NCBI GenBank assembly: GCA_002394185.1
Contig: DGTB01000040.1
Coordinates: 443-24,682, forward strand
DNA: 24,240 nucleotides
Reading direction: 5' to 3'
Origin: Bacteroidales bacterium UBA4347
GTDB lineage: Bacteria > Bacteroidota > Bacteroidia > Bacteroidales > P3
Made by a program: the position numbers and the translations under genes. Under the pieces are notes generated by a model, which searched no databases, was not told where the DNA came from, and saw only the letters and a program-made list of their open reading frames with translations. Of the stretch, positions 1 to 10,400 are shown piece after piece; position 1 is the first letter of the stretch, and each line of letters begins with the position of its first letter.

Positions 1-1
1 T

Positions 2-2011
2 GAGGCTGCCGATGGGTATCATGCCTTCGCACTTGTTGCCCTCGATTTCGGCGTAGATGCCCCACTTGCTGACGCCGCTGATGAGTGCCGGGAAGACCTG
101 TCCCAGCTTGTCGGCGAGGAATTCGGCCTGCTTGTATTTGACGCTGGTGCGTTCGGCGTCGGCGGCTTTCTTCTCCATGATGGAGCAGTGCTTGCAGTAT
201 TCCTCGTACTCGTCGCTGTTGACGCTGGCGCCGCCGTTGAGGTAGCGTTCCAGCAGGCGGTGGACCATGAGGTCGGGGTAGCGGCGGATGGGGGAGGTGA
301 AGTGGGTGTAGAAGGGGAATGCCAGGCCGTAGTGGCCGATGTTGTGGGTGCTGTAGTAGGCTTTGGACATGGTGCGGATGGCGATGGTGTCGATCATGTT
401 CTCCTCGCCGCGGCCGGCGATGTTCTCGAAGAGGCGGTTGTAGCTGTCGGCCAGGGCTTTGCGGCTGGAGGTCTTCATGCTGAAGCCCAGTTTGGCGACA
501 AACTCGACGAAGGTGTTCAGCTTCTCGGGGTTGGGTTCGTCGTGGACGCGGTAGACGAAGGTTTTGGCGGAGTTTTGGTTTTTCGCTTTGCCTACGTGTT
601 CGGCGACGGTGCGGTTGGCCAGGAGCATGAATTCCTCGATGAGCCAGTTGGCCTCCTTGCTTTCTTTGATGTAGACGCCGATGGGCTTGGCGTTTTCGTC
701 GAGCTGGAATTTCACCTCCTGGGTCTCGAAGTTGATGGCGCCGGTTTTGAAGCGTGCCTCGCGGAGGCGCGTGGCGAGGGCGTGGAGGGCCATGATGGCG
801 TCGGCGACGGGAGTGCCGTCGCTTGTGCCGGCGTCGATGATGGCTTGCGCTTCCTCGTAGGCCATGCGGCGGTTGCTGCGGATGACGGTCTTGCCCATCC
901 AGCTTTTGAGGACTTTGGCTTTGGAGTCCATCTCCATGACGACGCTGAAGCAGAGCTTCTCCTCGTCCTGGCGCAGCGAGCAGACATCGTTGCAGAGTTT
1001 TTCGGGCAGCATGGGGATGGTGCGGTCGACGAGGTAGACGCTGGTGCCGCGGTCGTAGGCCTCGCGGTCGATGGCGCTGCCGGGCTTTACATAGTGCGAC
1101 ACATCGGCGATGTGCACGCCCACTTCGATGTGACCGTTTTCCAGCTGGCGGTAGGAGAGGGCGTCGTCGAAGTCCTTGGCGTCGGCGGGGTCGATGGTGA
1201 AGGTGAGCACGTCGCGGAAGTCGCGGCGGGAGGCCATCTCTTTTTTGGTGGGTTTGCGGATTTTCTTGGCCTCGTCTTCGGCCTCTTTGGGGAACTCCAG
1301 GGGGAAGTCGTATTCGGCGAGGATGGACTGCATCTCCACGTTGTTGTCGCCGGGTTTGCCCAGGCGCTTGATCACTTTGCCCACGGGGTTGTTCATGCGT
1401 TCGGGCCAGTCGGTCATCTCCACGAGCACCTTCTCGCCGTTTTCGGCGCCGCCGAGGTCGTCGATGTGGATGAAGATGTCGACGTTCATGGTGCGGCTGT
1501 CGCTGACCATGAAGGCGAAGCGCTCCTGCTTCTGGATGACGCCGACGAAGCGTGTCTTGGCGCGCTTGATGATTTCCACCACCTGTCCTTCGGGCTTGTG
1601 CATCTTGCGCTGCGGGAACATGAGCACGCGGACGGTGTCGCCGTGCAGTGCATGGTTGGTGTTGTTGGGGGCTATCTGTATGTCCTCGGCGGGCGTGGCG
1701 TCGGGGTGCTCGGCGTCGGGTTGGGGTATGACGTAGGCCTTGCCGCCCTGCTTCATGTCGATGGTGCCTGTGATATAGTTCTTCGGCACCAGGTCGTCGT
1801 CGATGCTCTTGGGGTTGATTTTGTATTTGCCCTTGTGGTCGTCCTCGACGAGGTGGTGGTCCTCGGCGAGTTGCTGGATGGTGCGGATGACCTCTTGGCG
1901 TTCAGCCTTGCTGCCTGCGCCTATGCGCGAGGAGATTTGCTTGTGGTTGAAGGCGTCGAAGGGATTGTTGACAAAGATTTTGAGTATCTGTTTGGCTAAT
2001 TGTTCGTTCAT
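2..2011 (-). CDS. rnr: Ribonuclease R (3' end beyond window)
   Basis: This is a 3'-to-5' processive exoribonuclease of the RNase II/RNB family, acting in the cytoplasm on structured RNA, mRNA decay and RNA quality control. 670 codons are visible. The N-terminus (about residues 1-65) looks like the RNase R winged-helix domain and is followed by cold-shock/OB-like modules. The RNB catalytic core carries DPADAKDFDDA, with acidic metal ligands D274, D280, D282 and D283 in the family spacing. The RNA-channel motif TSPIRRYPDLMVHR lies near residue 570. The S1 domain begins at the window edge (VSKWGIYAEIEGNKCEGM), so the C-terminal tail is missing. The ATG at 2011 gives MNEQLAKQIL, a sensible start, and sits in an A-rich leader without a clear Shine-Dalgarno. 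It follows the dcp stop by 38 nt on the same strand, so cotranscription is likely. Confidence 0.96.
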   Translation of the reverse strand, partial: MNEQLAKQILKIFVNNPFDAFNHKQISSRIGAGSKAERQEVIRTIQQLAEDHHLVEDDHKGKYKINPKSIDDDLVPKNYITGTIDMKQGGKAYVIPQPDAEHPDATPAEDIQIAPNNTNHALHGDTVRVLMFPQRKMHKPEGQVVEIIKRAKTRFVGVIQKQERFAFMVSDSRTMNVDIFIHIDDLGGAENGEKVLVEMTDWPERMNNPVGKVIKRLGKPGDNNVEMQSILAEYDFPLEFPKEAEDEAKKIRKPTKKEMASRRDFRDVLTFTIDPADAKDFDDALSYRQLENGHIEVGVHIADVSHYVKPGSAIDREAYDRGTSVYLVDRTIPMLPEKLCNDVCSLRQDEEKLCFSVVMEMDSKAKVLKSWMGKTVIRSNRRMAYEEAQAIIDAGTSDGTPVADAIMALHALATRLREARFKTGAINFETQEVKFQLDENAKPIGVYIKESKEANWLIEEFMLLANRTVAEHVGKAKNQNSAKTFVYRVHDEPNPEKLNTFVEFVAKLGFSMKTSSRKALADSYNRLFENIAGRGEENMIDTIAIRTMSKAYYSTHNIGHYGLAFPFYTHFTSPIRRYPDLMVHRLLERYLNGGASVNSDEYEEYCKHCSIMEKKAADAERTSVKYKQAEFLADKLGQVFPALISGVSKWGIYAEIEGNKCEGMIPIGSL

Positions 2012-2049
2012 GTTGTTGATGTTTTTTTTCTGCAATGAATATGGGTTGT

Positions 2050-4047
2050 CTATATCAGGTTCATTCTTTTGAGGAGGGCTTTGTTGTCGGGGTCGCGGCC
2101 CATGAAGTTGCGGAAGAGGGTGGCGGGGTGGACGGTGCCGCCACGGGAGAGGATCTCGCGCCGGAAGGCTTCGGCGGTGTCGGCGTTGAAGATGCCGTCG
2201 TGCTTGAAACGGCTGAAGATGTCGGCGTCGAGCACCTCGGCCCACTTGTATCCGTAGTATCCGCTGGCGTAGCCGCCGCCGAAGATGTGGCTGAAATTGG
2301 TGGCGGTGCAGCAGCCGGGGATGCGAGGCAGGAGGTTGGTCATGGCCTGGGCTTCCACATCCTCCGCCTTCCATGCTTCATTCTCCACTCCCATCGTATG
2401 GAAGGCTATGTCGGTCATGCCAAGGTTCAGCTGGCGCAGGCAGAGCCATCCGGCCATGTGGTTCTGCGCGGCGCGGATTTTGTCGATGTATTCCGTGGGC
2501 AGGGGCTCGCCGGTTTGCCAGTGGCGGGCGAAGGTGGCGAGGAATTCGGGTTCGTAGCACCAGTTCTCCATCACCTGCGACGGCATCTCGACGAAGTCGC
2601 GCTTGACGTTGGTGCCGCTGAGGGATTCGTATTGCACGTCGGAGAGCATGCCGTGCATGGCGTGTCCCATTTCGTGCATGAAGGTCTCCACCTCGGAGAA
2701 ACGCAGCAGGGAGGGGGTGTCGGCTGTGGGTTTGGAGAAGTTGCAGACGACCTGTATCTGAGGGCGCACGTTGCCATGCTGGCCACGGAACTCGGTCATC
2801 CAGGCCCCGCTGCGCTTCGAGGGCCGCGGATGCATGTCGAGGTAGAGGAGGCCCATGTCGACGGAGGTGTCGTTGTCTGTGAGGTGCCGGCTGACGTGGT
2901 AGACGTGGACGTCCTCGTGGTAGACGGGTATGTTTTTGTCCTCTTCGAAGTGCAGGCCGTAGAGTTTCCCGTAAAGGCTGAAGATGCCTTCGCGCACGGT
3001 CTCGAGGGGGAAATAGGGGCGCAGGGCCTCGCTGTCGAGGTTGTAGCGCTGCTGTTTGAGCTGCTCGCTGTAGTAGCTGAAATCCCACGGCATGAGCGAC
3101 TGTCCCGACTCTGCGGCAAGGTTCTGCACCTCCTCCAGTTCGCGGCGGGCGGCGGGGAGGACAGCGGCCTTGAGTTCCTGCATGAAGCGCTGCAGGTTTG
3201 GCAGGCTCTGTACCATGCGGTCCTCGAGCACGTAGTCGCAATAGGTGTCATAGCCCAGCAGCCTCGCCTGTTCGGCGCGGAGTTGCACGATGCGGCGGAT
3301 GACGGCGTTGTTGTCGCGCCCGTTGCCGCGTCCGCCGATGCTGCCGTAGGCGCGGTACATGCGCTCGCGCAGGTCGCGTCGGGCGCTGTAGGTCATGAAG
3401 GGTATGTATGACGGGGCCGAGAGGGTGAACACCCACCCATCGAGGTCGCGGTTGCAGGCCTCGTCGTGAGCCGCGTCGCGTACGGGCTGCGGCAGGCCCT
3501 CGAGGTCGGCTTCGTCGGTGAGGTGAAGTATCCAATCGTTGAGGTCCCCCAGGGCGTTCTGTCCGAAGCGCACCTGCAGTTCGCTCAACTCCTCGGCGTT
3601 GCGTTTGAACAGCTCGCGCTCCTTCTCTGGCAGGGTCACACCGTGGCGGCGGAACCCCTTCAGTGTGTTCTCCAGCAGCGTCTGTTGCTCGGTGGAGAGT
3701 GTTTTGCGCTCGGAGTTCAACACCCTCCGGTATAACCTTTCGTCGGTCATTACCTTCATGCTGAAGCGTGTCATCAGCGGTTCCATGCGCATCACCACTT
3801 CCTGCAGTTCCTCATTGGTGCAGCACTCGTTGAGATTCATCATGATGGCACTCACACGGTCCAGACGTTGCGAAGCCGTCTCCAGGGCTTCCACGGTGTT
3901 CTCGAATGTGGGGTCATCCATGTTGGTGGCAATGACTTCTATATTGCGTTCGGCCTCGGCGATGGCTTCACGCACGGCGGGTTTGTAGTCGTCGGTCTTT
4001 ATTTTGTCGAAGGGAGGATACTCCCAGTTTTGCAATAAAATGTTCAT
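2050..4047 (-). CDS. dcp: M3-family oligopeptidase / peptidyl-dipeptidase Dcp
   Basis: This is a zinc metallopeptidase of family M3 that breaks down short peptides, probably removing C-terminal dipeptides as Dcp does. With the chosen start it has 665 residues, close to the family's usual length. The zinc site is H458-E-M-G-H462, with the third ligand E487 in DFVEMPSQ; the stretch SGTNVKRDFVEMPSQ is typical of Dcp. No signal peptide or lipobox is visible, so it is probably cytoplasmic. I chose the ATG at 4047 because MNILLQNWEYPPFDKIKTDDY matches the normal N-terminus of the family. An ATG at 4086 would add 13 residues. The still longer in-frame extension to 4203 runs antisense through the cobalamin riboswitch and is not credible. 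The gene diverges from the riboswitch unit and precedes rnr. I found no good promoter for it. Oligopeptidase A-like activity is the alternative. Confidence 0.93.
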   Translation of the reverse strand: MNILLQNWEYPPFDKIKTDDYKPAVREAIAEAERNIEVIATNMDDPTFENTVEALETASQRLDRVSAIMMNLNECCTNEELQEVVMRMEPLMTRFSMKVMTDERLYRRVLNSERKTLSTEQQTLLENTLKGFRRHGVTLPEKERELFKRNAEELSELQVRFGQNALGDLNDWILHLTDEADLEGLPQPVRDAAHDEACNRDLDGWVFTLSAPSYIPFMTYSARRDLRERMYRAYGSIGGRGNGRDNNAVIRRIVQLRAEQARLLGYDTYCDYVLEDRMVQSLPNLQRFMQELKAAVLPAARRELEEVQNLAAESGQSLMPWDFSYYSEQLKQQRYNLDSEALRPYFPLETVREGIFSLYGKLYGLHFEEDKNIPVYHEDVHVYHVSRHLTDNDTSVDMGLLYLDMHPRPSKRSGAWMTEFRGQHGNVRPQIQVVCNFSKPTADTPSLLRFSEVETFMHEMGHAMHGMLSDVQYESLSGTNVKRDFVEMPSQVMENWCYEPEFLATFARHWQTGEPLPTEYIDKIRAAQNHMAGWLCLRQLNLGMTDIAFHTMGVENEAWKAEDVEAQAMTNLLPRIPGCCTATNFSHIFGGGYASGYYGYKWAEVLDADIFSRFKHDGIFNADTAEAFRREILSRGGTVHPATLFRNFMGRDPDNKALLKRMNLI

Positions 4048-4078
4048 GTTTATAATAACGAAAGGAGTGGAAAAATAT

Positions 4079-4109
4079 TTTGCCATGTAATTTTTATTTT
4101 GTATTTTTG
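4079..4109 (+). promoter_or_regulatory. Bacteroidota consensus promoter of the B12 riboswitch unit
   Basis: TTTG at 4079-4082 is followed by a 19-nt spacer and TATTTTTG at 4102-4109. This matches the Bacteroidota primary-sigma consensus (-33 TTTG, N19-21, -7 TAnnTTTG). Transcription should begin near 4114-4116, just before the cobalamin aptamer. The -33 element lies only about 30 bp from the divergent dcp start codon. Confidence 0.75.
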
Positions 4110-4114
4110 CGGCC

Positions 4115-4280
4115 GTTTTGGTCACCCCCAGGGGTGTGAAAAGGGAAGCAGGTGAGAGTCCTGCGCAGTCCCGCTGCTGTAAGCTCGAGAGTTTGAAGCC
4201 CAATCAGATACGTCACTGTGCGGCGCCATAGTCGCATGGGAAGACAGGGCCGAGAAGAGCAAGCCAGAAGACCTGCCAAA
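4115..4280 (+). promoter_or_regulatory. Cobalamin (B12) riboswitch
   Basis: The leader carries the conserved parts of a cobalamin aptamer in order. GGGAA is at 4143-4147. A GCAGG/CCTGC stem (4148-4152 with 4160-4164) encloses the GGTGAGAGTCC motif. The core GCAGTCCCGCTGCTGTAAGC is at 4165-4184. The B12 box, GCCAGAAGACCTGCC, is at 4263-4277. Such RNAs normally switch the downstream gene off when adenosyl- or another cobalamin is bound. The aptamer ends roughly 190 nt before the start codon of the giant secreted protein, on the same strand and without an intervening gene. The exact ends of the outer P1 stem are my estimate. Confidence 0.92.
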
Positions 4281-4468
4281 TCGATAAAATCGGAACGCTT
4301 TCGAGGAAAAGGCAGCCGACAAAAGAGGTTTTCTTAGCCGTCAAAAGGCAGGAATCGTCTTGTTTGTGTTTTACCCCCTCGTTTGGCTACCGTGGATTGA
4401 TGAAACCAACGATTTATGGTTAAAAAACTGTATTAATTAATAACAAACTAAACTAAACACAACAAACG
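4281..4468 (+). promoter_or_regulatory. Expression platform and 5' leader after the B12 aptamer
   Basis: This stretch between aptamer and start codon holds no gene. GGCAGG at 4347-4352 is exactly complementary to CCTGCC inside the B12 box (4272-4277), and GGCAG at 4311-4315 could also pair there. These are candidates for the alternative pairing that switches expression. No hairpin followed by a U-tract is evident, so the switch may act on translation or through a non-canonical terminator. The last 30 nt are A-rich, as is usual before Bacteroidota start codons. Confidence 0.5.
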
Positions 4469-7400
4469 ATGAGAAAGATTCTCAAAACAATCAGAATGCT
4501 GGCACTGCTATTGGCGTTGCCAGTGGCTGTGCAGGCTCAGACGACCATCGTGGTGGCCGAGGGCACAGCAAGTCCAAACGTACCACCATTCTATCTCTAC
4601 AATGCCAAGTATGCCCAGTGGTCGCAGAGTGTCTACCCTGCCTCCGAACTCACGGCGCTTGTCGGTCAGACACTTACGGCTTTCACTTATCACACCAGCA
4701 TCACCACCCTTACTCCCGATCCTGGCGAATGGACCATCATGCTGGGCATCACATCGAACAGCGACCTCGCCTATGGCAAGGACAACACGGTGTGCACTAC
4801 GGTGTTTGAAGGCCGTCCGACCTTCGACATGGCTACGGGTGACATGACCTTCACCTTCGACACCCCGTATGAGTACGAGGGTGGCAACCTGCTGGTGTGG
4901 TTCGACCATCAGGCTGGGACCACGACGGAGATGACCAGTTGCACGTGGCAGGCCAAATCGGCCACCAATGCCAGTCGTCGTGCGTATAATAGTTCCTTCA
5001 GCAATCAATACACCACCGAAGGCAGTCTTGCGGCCTACCTGCCCACCATCAAGGTGACCGTACAGGATGCCCAGCCGTCTGATCCGGCGGAGGAACCGGA
5101 CCGGATGACCGTCAGCCTGAACAACTATATTTTCGCTCCCACACAAGAAAACTATGTACCGTTGAATCAGCGTGGAGGCACCGCCTGGAGCACTGACGAA
5201 CAAACGGCAGGCCTCGCCACCTTGGAGCTCCCCTTTGATTTCCCCTTTGGCACACAGACCATTGCCGAGGGTACCGCTCTTTATATCTCGGCCTCGAAAG
5301 GCTTGGCGTTGACGCAGAGCGGACACATCTTTGCCCCCATGTCGCTCACGGACCAGAACGCTGCTTACGGAGGAATTGGCGACAGCACGATTTTCACCTA
5401 TGTCACCTCTGATTCGGTCGTTGTGGAGTGGAACGCTGTGCAGCATGGCACGGGCACGACGGGCAATACGTATACCTTCCAGCTTGTGCTGGAGGCCAAT
5501 GGCAACATCGCTTTCCACTACGTTAATTGCACGGTGAACAGCAGTAAGGAAATCGTCCAAGGCGTCTACTGCAGCGCTGCGGAGAACACCAGCCTCAACG
5601 GTTACAGTTATGCCGATCCTTCGCGTAACCATGCGGGTCTCAGCACCCGTTCCATCTCTTCCTACAGCAAGCCTCGCGATGGGCAGATTTACCGTTTTGT
5701 GCGTCCGGATTGCGCAGTAGTCACCGTCAGTGGCAGTACTCCCTGGATAGAGGAATTCGACGACCTGTGGGTTGACAATCGTCTGCCGGGAGCCTGCTGG
5801 GAGAGTGTGCAGTCGCACAACGGCAGCAGTACCAACAACCATTGGGCCAGGTCGTACAACGACCATAGCGGCAACAGCGGCTATGGGGCCTACATGTCAG
5901 GCACCTACAGCATGAGTGGTTCGTGGAACGCCATAGACCTCATCACCCCGTTGTTTGACATTCCCGAGGCCGGGGCTTATACAGTTGGGTTCTGGATGAA
6001 GCGAGGATCGGGTTCCACTGTCAACGCGCAGACCGGCGTGCGTCTCTTTGTCAGCACCACCACCGATACTGCGGATGGGCAGTTGCTTCTCTTTGCCCCC
6101 TACTTCACCACCGTGGCGCCTACGGTGGCTGAGGCGGGTTGGTATTATTATGAGGCCACCGTTCCCACGGCAGGCCGCCAGTATTTCATACTTCGCGGTG
6201 TCGACTACAGCAATACCCGCCTTGATGTCGACGGCATCCGTGTGGCCGCTATTCCCAACTGCAGTCACCCTGCCAACCTGGCATGGGATGCCGGCAACCA
6301 ACAGGTTACCTGGACGGCTGGCAGTGCCACCCAGTGGCAGGTTCGCGACGGCGAGACCTACAGCGTCGTCAACACTCCATCCTACAGCAATCCTGCCTGG
6401 CTTTCGGCAACTAACTATAATGTATATGTCCGCTCTATCTGCGGCGCCGACGACACCCTCGAATGGCGCGGCCCCGTTAGCTTTATGACCCCTTGCGATA
6501 TCATTGCCCTCGGAGGCAACGACAGTTTGGTATATGATTTCGACAATCTCACCACCTCCGGTACCATTCCCGCCTGTTGGGCGACGAGCCACATCAGCGG
6601 CCCGGGTAGCCAGCTATGGGGATCCTACAGTGCTGTGAGTGCCCATAGCGGCAACCGTGTGATGCGACTGCCTGACATGTCTCCCACTACCATCACCAAC
6701 CTTGTCACATCGCAAATCAACATCCCCGCCGCCAATAGTTACGAGGTGCGTCTCTGGATCAAACGCGGCAACGGTACCAAACAGAACGAGGGAGTCAAGG
6801 TGTGGGTCAACACCACGCCCGACACCATCGGTGGCACCCCTCTCTTCCATGCCCGTCGCTGCATTACGGTTGAACCCGTGGTGGACGAGGAGGGATGGTA
6901 CGAATACCGCGGTATCATCCCCATGGCCGGCAACCTTTACGTCGTTCTGCAGGGCATCAGCGAATATGGTCAGGCAACATGGATTGACGACCTCGCCATT
7001 GCTCCCGCCACCACCACCGATGAACCAGAGGAACCCACCGACGGAATACAGTACTGGGTGGGCACAGGAGCCAACTCCGCCACTTTCACCCTTCATTTCA
7101 ACAACGCCGCTACGCCTGTTTCCTTCGTATGGGGCTACCGTTGGGACGACCCCTATGGCGATTACACCGTTGGCATGATGATGGAAGAAATTGCCGAGGC
7201 GGACTCGCGTGTGTCGTTCGACGGTCTGGAGAACGGATTTATCAACAACTATTCCTACAACGACGGAACCTATAACCTCAGCGCCCCGACGGGCAGCAAT
7301 TTTGCCGGCTTTATTGTGAACGACGAAGTGGCTAATGCAGGCTGCAATGCTCAGGCCCTTGCCGATGGCGATGCTATTGCCTGGATGGATGCCGACTACG

Positions 7401-10400
7401 ATTTCTTCATGGGCGACATCAATCTTGGCCCGACAGATACGATTTACGTTACCGAACCCGGTGGTGACACTCCTGGCCCGCAGCCTGTGGTGCGCCCCTT
7501 TGCCGCCGAGGATATCCTTTATTGGGTGGGCACAGGCGATACCGGTTCGGTGGTGGTCGTCTCATGGGACGACGAGGCCGGCGACGAGGTGGCCCTGGCT
7601 TGGGGTGTGCGCTATGAAAGTGATTCCTATCCCACAGTGCTCGACCTCCTCGACAGCATCCAGGAGGCCGACTCTCGCTTCACTTACTCGCTTCGTCGCT
7701 ATATGGGTGAGGTGTACGACATCAATGCAATTTCCTATGAGGATGATACCTATGATTTGGCCCAGGCCAATACCTCCAACATCCATGTGAGAGTGTGGGG
7801 TGAGGAACAAACTGACGACGTTGTTGGCAGTGAACTGGAGACCTTCAGCGTGTGGGATGGTGACTTGGTGCAGATATCCACCAGTGGCATGTTTACCGAC
7901 GTGACGGTTATCCCTGTGACTGAGCCCGCCACACCTGTCGAGCCGGTGGTAGACACCCTTTGTAGCACTGTCTACACATTACCATACGCTACTGACTTTT
8001 CTGGCTATGTGGACAATCATGCAATTCGTCCCCATATGTCTGGCGCCATGTTGCCCGATTGCTGGACGGTACTCAACAACGGCACGAGACGTTATGCTGA
8101 TGTCCCCGATGGTACCACGTCCACCTATTTTGGTGGCATTGGCTATTCCACCAGCACCAACAGTTTTGGTGCCATTGCTGCCGACGATGCCTACATGGCT
8201 CTTGTCGGAAGTCAGATTTATACCGGTGACAATGCCGAGTATATTGCCGCTGTAAACGCAGTGGGCACTCGTCGCTATGCGGTGTTGCCTCTTTTCGACC
8301 ATCCGCTCTCGCAAACGGTTCTCTCCTTCGACCACCGTACTAGCGGTACGGGTGCACGACTCGTTGTGGGATACATCCTCGCCGACACCTCTTCTTTTGT
8401 CGGCATCGACACCATGGCCGCGGACAACCGTGTGCTTCATCACGACACCGTTCACTTCGGCCAACAAGTCGGCATGCCTGCCGATGCCCGCCTGACTTTC
8501 CTGTGGGATGTCACCAGCAGCACCAACAGCACGACCGGCCCCAGTTATCGTTACTGCGGCATTGACAACCTCTCGGTGACCCTGGCCACGGCTGATACCA
8601 CCGCTCCTGCCGACACCACCGTTGTGACGCCCGCCGACGCCACCATTGCTTACAGCGACATCCTCTATTGGGTTGGTAATGGTTCCGACAGCGCTATCTT
8701 CGTCATCATGGACGGCACCAATGCCCGCGCTTGGGGCTATCGCTTCGACGAGGATGATAACCTTTCGCTCGACGACATGGCTACCGATATTGCCGATGCC
8801 GACCCGCGTCTGGTCTACTCGACGCTTCCGAGCTATGATATGGGTTATATCTACAAGGAACACCCCATGCTGCTCTCTGCCGCCGAGACCAACTTCAAGG
8901 TCAACGGTGTGCGTGCCGACGGTACGGAGCTGCTGGAGGACTATGACCTCGAGGACGGTATGGTTGTCGTGATGAGCGACCTTGTTACCGATCCTTGGAA
9001 CACTACCATTGTCCCTGCCTCCTATATGCCGATGCCTGTCGACGCCACCATTGCTGCCGACGATATAGAGTACTGGGTGGGCACGGGTTCCAACTCTGCC
9101 GTCATTGCCATCAACTGGGGCAGCCCCGATACCGCACTGGCTTGGGGTCTGCGCTTCGACGGCGCTCCCACGGTGGCCAATGCTGTCAACGCGCTGGCCA
9201 ATGCCGACGCGCGCCTCTCGGTGAACGATGCACTGGCCATCAGCAACATTCTCTATGACGACAGTCTCACCAACACCCATCTGCAGTTCCAGACGGCAAT
9301 GAGTGGCAACTATCTCCAGTTTGTCCTTGACGGCAACGGCAATGCCGGCTGGACCAGCACCCTCTCTGACGGTTCCTTCCTCAAGATTGGCGAGTCGGCC
9401 TTCGGTGTGGGCTATGACTCTGTTGAATACTTCGGCACATGGTATCCCAGCGGCGTGGTGTGGACCACCCCTGTCCAGCCCGTCAACAATCCGGCCGACA
9501 CCGTTGTCACCCCCGTGGTTCCGGACGAGGCCACCATTGCCGCCAGCGACATACTCTTCTGGGTGGGAACGGGAGCCAACGAGGTGGTGATGGCTGTCAA
9601 CTGGGCCGACACGGCACTGGCCTGGGGCTACCGCTTCGACGGCACCGCGACGGTGCAGAACATGATGGACGACATCGCCGCCGTCGACCCCCGCTTCACC
9701 TACCTGCCTGGCTCCTTCGGCCTGGGCGACATACTCTACATCGACACCGCCGCCGGCATGACCGACACGCTGCGCGGCACCCCCACGAGCTGGTGGAGCA
9801 GCACCAACAACGGATCGATGGACGGCGGCCTGGGCCAGGTGCTCAGCGACGGCGACCTGGAGAAGTGGGCCGACGCAACGACGGGTGTCCTTGTCGACAG
9901 CACCTGGGTTGAGGACTACGGCGGATACTGGAACTACAACTATGTATACCCCATGACCATCCATCCCGTCACCGTGCCCGACACCACGGGCAGCACTCCC
10001 GGCCCGGTCGAACCCGAACATGGACCCTTCTGCGGTGCCGTGGGTACCGAAGGTTGCAACGCCATTGCCGCCGACAGCAGCGCCATCGTGGCCTGGGCCA
10101 CAGGCGTGGAACTGACCCGCGGACCTCAGAACATCGCCAATCCCGACGGCGACCTGGCCAGCTTTGGCACCGAGGCCAATGCCGTCGGAATGGCCACAAT
10201 GAGCAACACCATGGACGCTGTCAGCCTCGGCGACGGCGGCTCGGCCCTCGTCACCTTTGCCACGCCTATCCGCAATGGCGAAGGCCCTGACTTTGCTGTC
10301 TTCGAGAACGGTTTCGGCGACAACAGTCTCGAACTCGCCTTTGTCGAGGTGAGCAGCGACGGCGAGCGCTTCGTGCGCTTCCCCGCCACCTGCCTCACCC

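Noticed and set aside
188..1999. A 603-codon plus-strand open frame opposite rnr
   Set aside because: It is the antisense shadow of a clear RNase R reading frame. Its Val/Gly/His/Asp-rich translation has no domain, and it arises because the real gene avoids TTA, CTA and TCA codons.
2035..3411. A 458-codon plus-strand open frame opposite dcp
   Set aside because: It is antisense to the conserved M3 peptidase core, with a composition typical of shadow frames and no recognisable domain.
4048..4203. N-terminal extension of dcp to an ATG at 4203
   Set aside because: It would be encoded antisense to the cobalamin aptamer and the plus-strand promoter, and its residues do not resemble M3 N-termini.
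7040..9978. CRISPR array or satellite DNA
   Set aside because: The repeats are over 130 codons long, in frame and conserved only at protein level, with no short identical units or unique spacers.
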